Positions 62,801 to 64,000 of a DNA stretch of 64,000 nt are shown here, one piece after another. The position numbers and the translations under genes were made by a program. Numbering within the stretch: the stretch's first letter is position 1; every line of letters begins with the position of its first letter. This DNA comes from Lottia gigantea. Lineage: Eukaryota > Mollusca > Gastropoda > Lottiidae. The DNA lies in assembly GCF_000327385.1 (NCBI RefSeq), contig NW_008710427.1, forward strand, positions 751,839-815,838, in the 5' to 3' direction. A model generated the notes under the pieces. That model was not told where the DNA came from. It saw only the letters and a program-made list of their open reading frames with translations, and did not search any database.

Positions 62801-63466
62801 TTACCATGTTTAGAAGATGCCTATCTTCCATTTATTGTATGATGACTATTATGAATGAAGGGGTGATGACTTAGACTACCATGGATGTTTTTATCTTTGG
62901 TATGATGACTAATACCGCTATTGTCAGACTGTTGTCTAGTTTCATCACTTGTAAACCAATTTTCAATATAAGTTTTAAAGTTATTGATATATACATCTTT
63001 GTCGTCAAAGTAATTATTAAAGTACGTTTGTTTATCCTTTTCGTCAAGGTTTTGACAAAATTCGTCGTGCTGGTTGAGAAAATCTTCATATTTTGTCATC
63101 CATTCTGCAAACCTATCTTTGATGTTACTTTCTAGATTTTCGGCTATCAACTGTTTTAACTTTTCTGATTGAGTTTTAAGTTTACCAAACGAAGCTTTTG
63201 GTCTCTTTTCACAAACTTATCTTTTGAGCCTATCGGTAGGCCTACTGAATGCCATTCTAATGTCTATCAGTTTATATTGTCTATGAATAATACTAAATTC
63301 GTCAATGAAATATAGGCCTAGCGACCACAAACTACATTGGTTGTAAAAATTATATGTCTTTATTCTAATTCTAAAATGTCTTAATATCAATCTATCTAAC
63401 GGTATAATAACAGTCACGTGACTCATTGCTGTCAATGCATAAGAACGTCTCTAGCCACTACTAATA

Positions 63467-64000
63467 CAGTGGTGTAACCTATTGTCGTGATAAGGATTCA
63501 ACTTCGAATTTCGTCAAACTTAAAAAAACGAAATTTTTTTTTTATGTCTTAGATGTTTCTTCAGATATTCTTCAAAATAATTAAAATTGGTTGGTTTCGA
63601 TTTTCTTTATGAATCCTTCACTTTGACCCATATTTCATGAGCAACCAACTCGGCAACGAATTTATTAATATCAATTCATTATAACTAGTGACAATTCCTT
63701 CAAAGAACCATGATTTAAAAAAAAATAGTGACTGACAAAATAAGATACGTAGCGTAGTGTGATTTATTGATAAAAGTCACTGAAACAACATAAGAATATG
63801 GCCCACTTTCTGTTCCATAGAAATTTTTCTGTTGACACGGAATCCGTTAGTTGATCACGTGACTTCATTCGTAGGACTACATTCTAGCAGACGACACTAT
63901 TCCGATTACCACTTGGGATTATAAGGAATACGGCCAATAAAAAATGGTGACGTTTGGTAATAAGTGAAATCCGCCATTTTGTATTTGTCAATGTATACAT
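63467..64000 (+). mobile_element. MITE-1 copy 4, cut by the window end
   Basis: Begins TA then CAGTGGTGTAACCTATTGTC and runs to the edge with the same interior as the other copies. Relative to copy 1 it lacks a stretch near 63660 (about 120 bp). It lies just upstream of the gag start of element B, in the opposite orientation to copy 3. Confidence 0.85.

Larger units (their letters stand above)
56706..63450 (-). mobile_element. BEL/Pao LTR retrotransposon, element B (old, heavily broken)
   Basis: Minus-strand relic. From right to left: gag-like (about 63.25-61.9 kb), protease/reverse transcriptase (about 61.4-60.6 kb), RNase H (about 60.6-60.1 kb), connecting part, and integrase (about 57.7-56.75 kb, with GGVFERLIRSTRK and PITSNHLLL). 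A MITE-1 copy is inserted at 59050-59838, and a stretch of unrelated sequence lies near 57.95-58.75 kb. Many breaks, clearly more than in element A, so older. No LTR could be paired; one may lie under element A or outside the window. Confidence 0.85.

Noticed and set aside
1-64000. Search by eye for tRNA, rRNA genes and CRISPR-like arrays
   Set aside because: No tRNA B-box/cloverleaf, ribosomal segment or spacer-repeat array was seen. Tandem arrays here have no unique spacers.

Overview
The window looks like nuclear DNA of an animal, most likely a mollusc. It is AT-rich, its genes are split by introns with GT..AG borders, and it is packed with short inverted-repeat transposons, tandem repeats and two BEL/Pao LTR retrotransposon fossils. 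The species cannot be named from the sequence alone. The mollusc call rests on the repeat style and on lophotrochozoan-like neuropeptide-system and cholinergic genes, and is an inference.

Three host genes are supported. (1) On the minus strand, 175-4461, six exons join in phase to a 290-residue corticotropin-releasing-factor-binding protein (CRHBP) with all ten framework cysteines. An extra well-bounded exon candidate lies upstream at 4580-4631. (2) On the plus strand, 23283-23585 encodes a 100-residue secreted protein with a single PAN/Apple-like domain. (3) On the plus strand, 28908-45393, six exons join in phase to a 514-residue nicotinic acetylcholine receptor subunit of the alpha type. 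It has a signal peptide, cys-loop, vicinal cysteines and four membrane segments. Its exons of 45 and 110 bases are the sizes classical for this family.

Between and inside the genes are many non-autonomous elements. A TA-flanked Tc1/mariner-style MITE is present four times (610, 15897, 59050, 63467). Several other inverted-repeat elements occur at 6787-7745, 14649, 17832, 21244, 30122 and 47650-49150. There are diffuse molluscan-style modular repeats at 8450, 14107, 25150, 35610 and 48292. Tandem arrays lie at 11323, 35121, 38822, 42818 and 45990, and a pyrimidine-only tandem tract at 19281.

The right end, 49694-63450, is retrotransposon territory. Element A is a plus-strand BEL/Pao copy with both LTRs and a 5-base target duplication, and its coding part is broken. 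It abuts an older, more decayed minus-strand BEL/Pao copy, element B, which carries a MITE inside it.

The most unusual signals are two. One is a tandem array that has copied the splice acceptor and first codons of receptor exon 4 six times just upstream of the real exon. The other is a 27-base segment lying in opposite orientation in the two LTRs of element A, exactly between 11-base inverted arms. CRHBP and the receptor are both neural or neuroendocrine genes, but nothing here shows that they are functionally linked.
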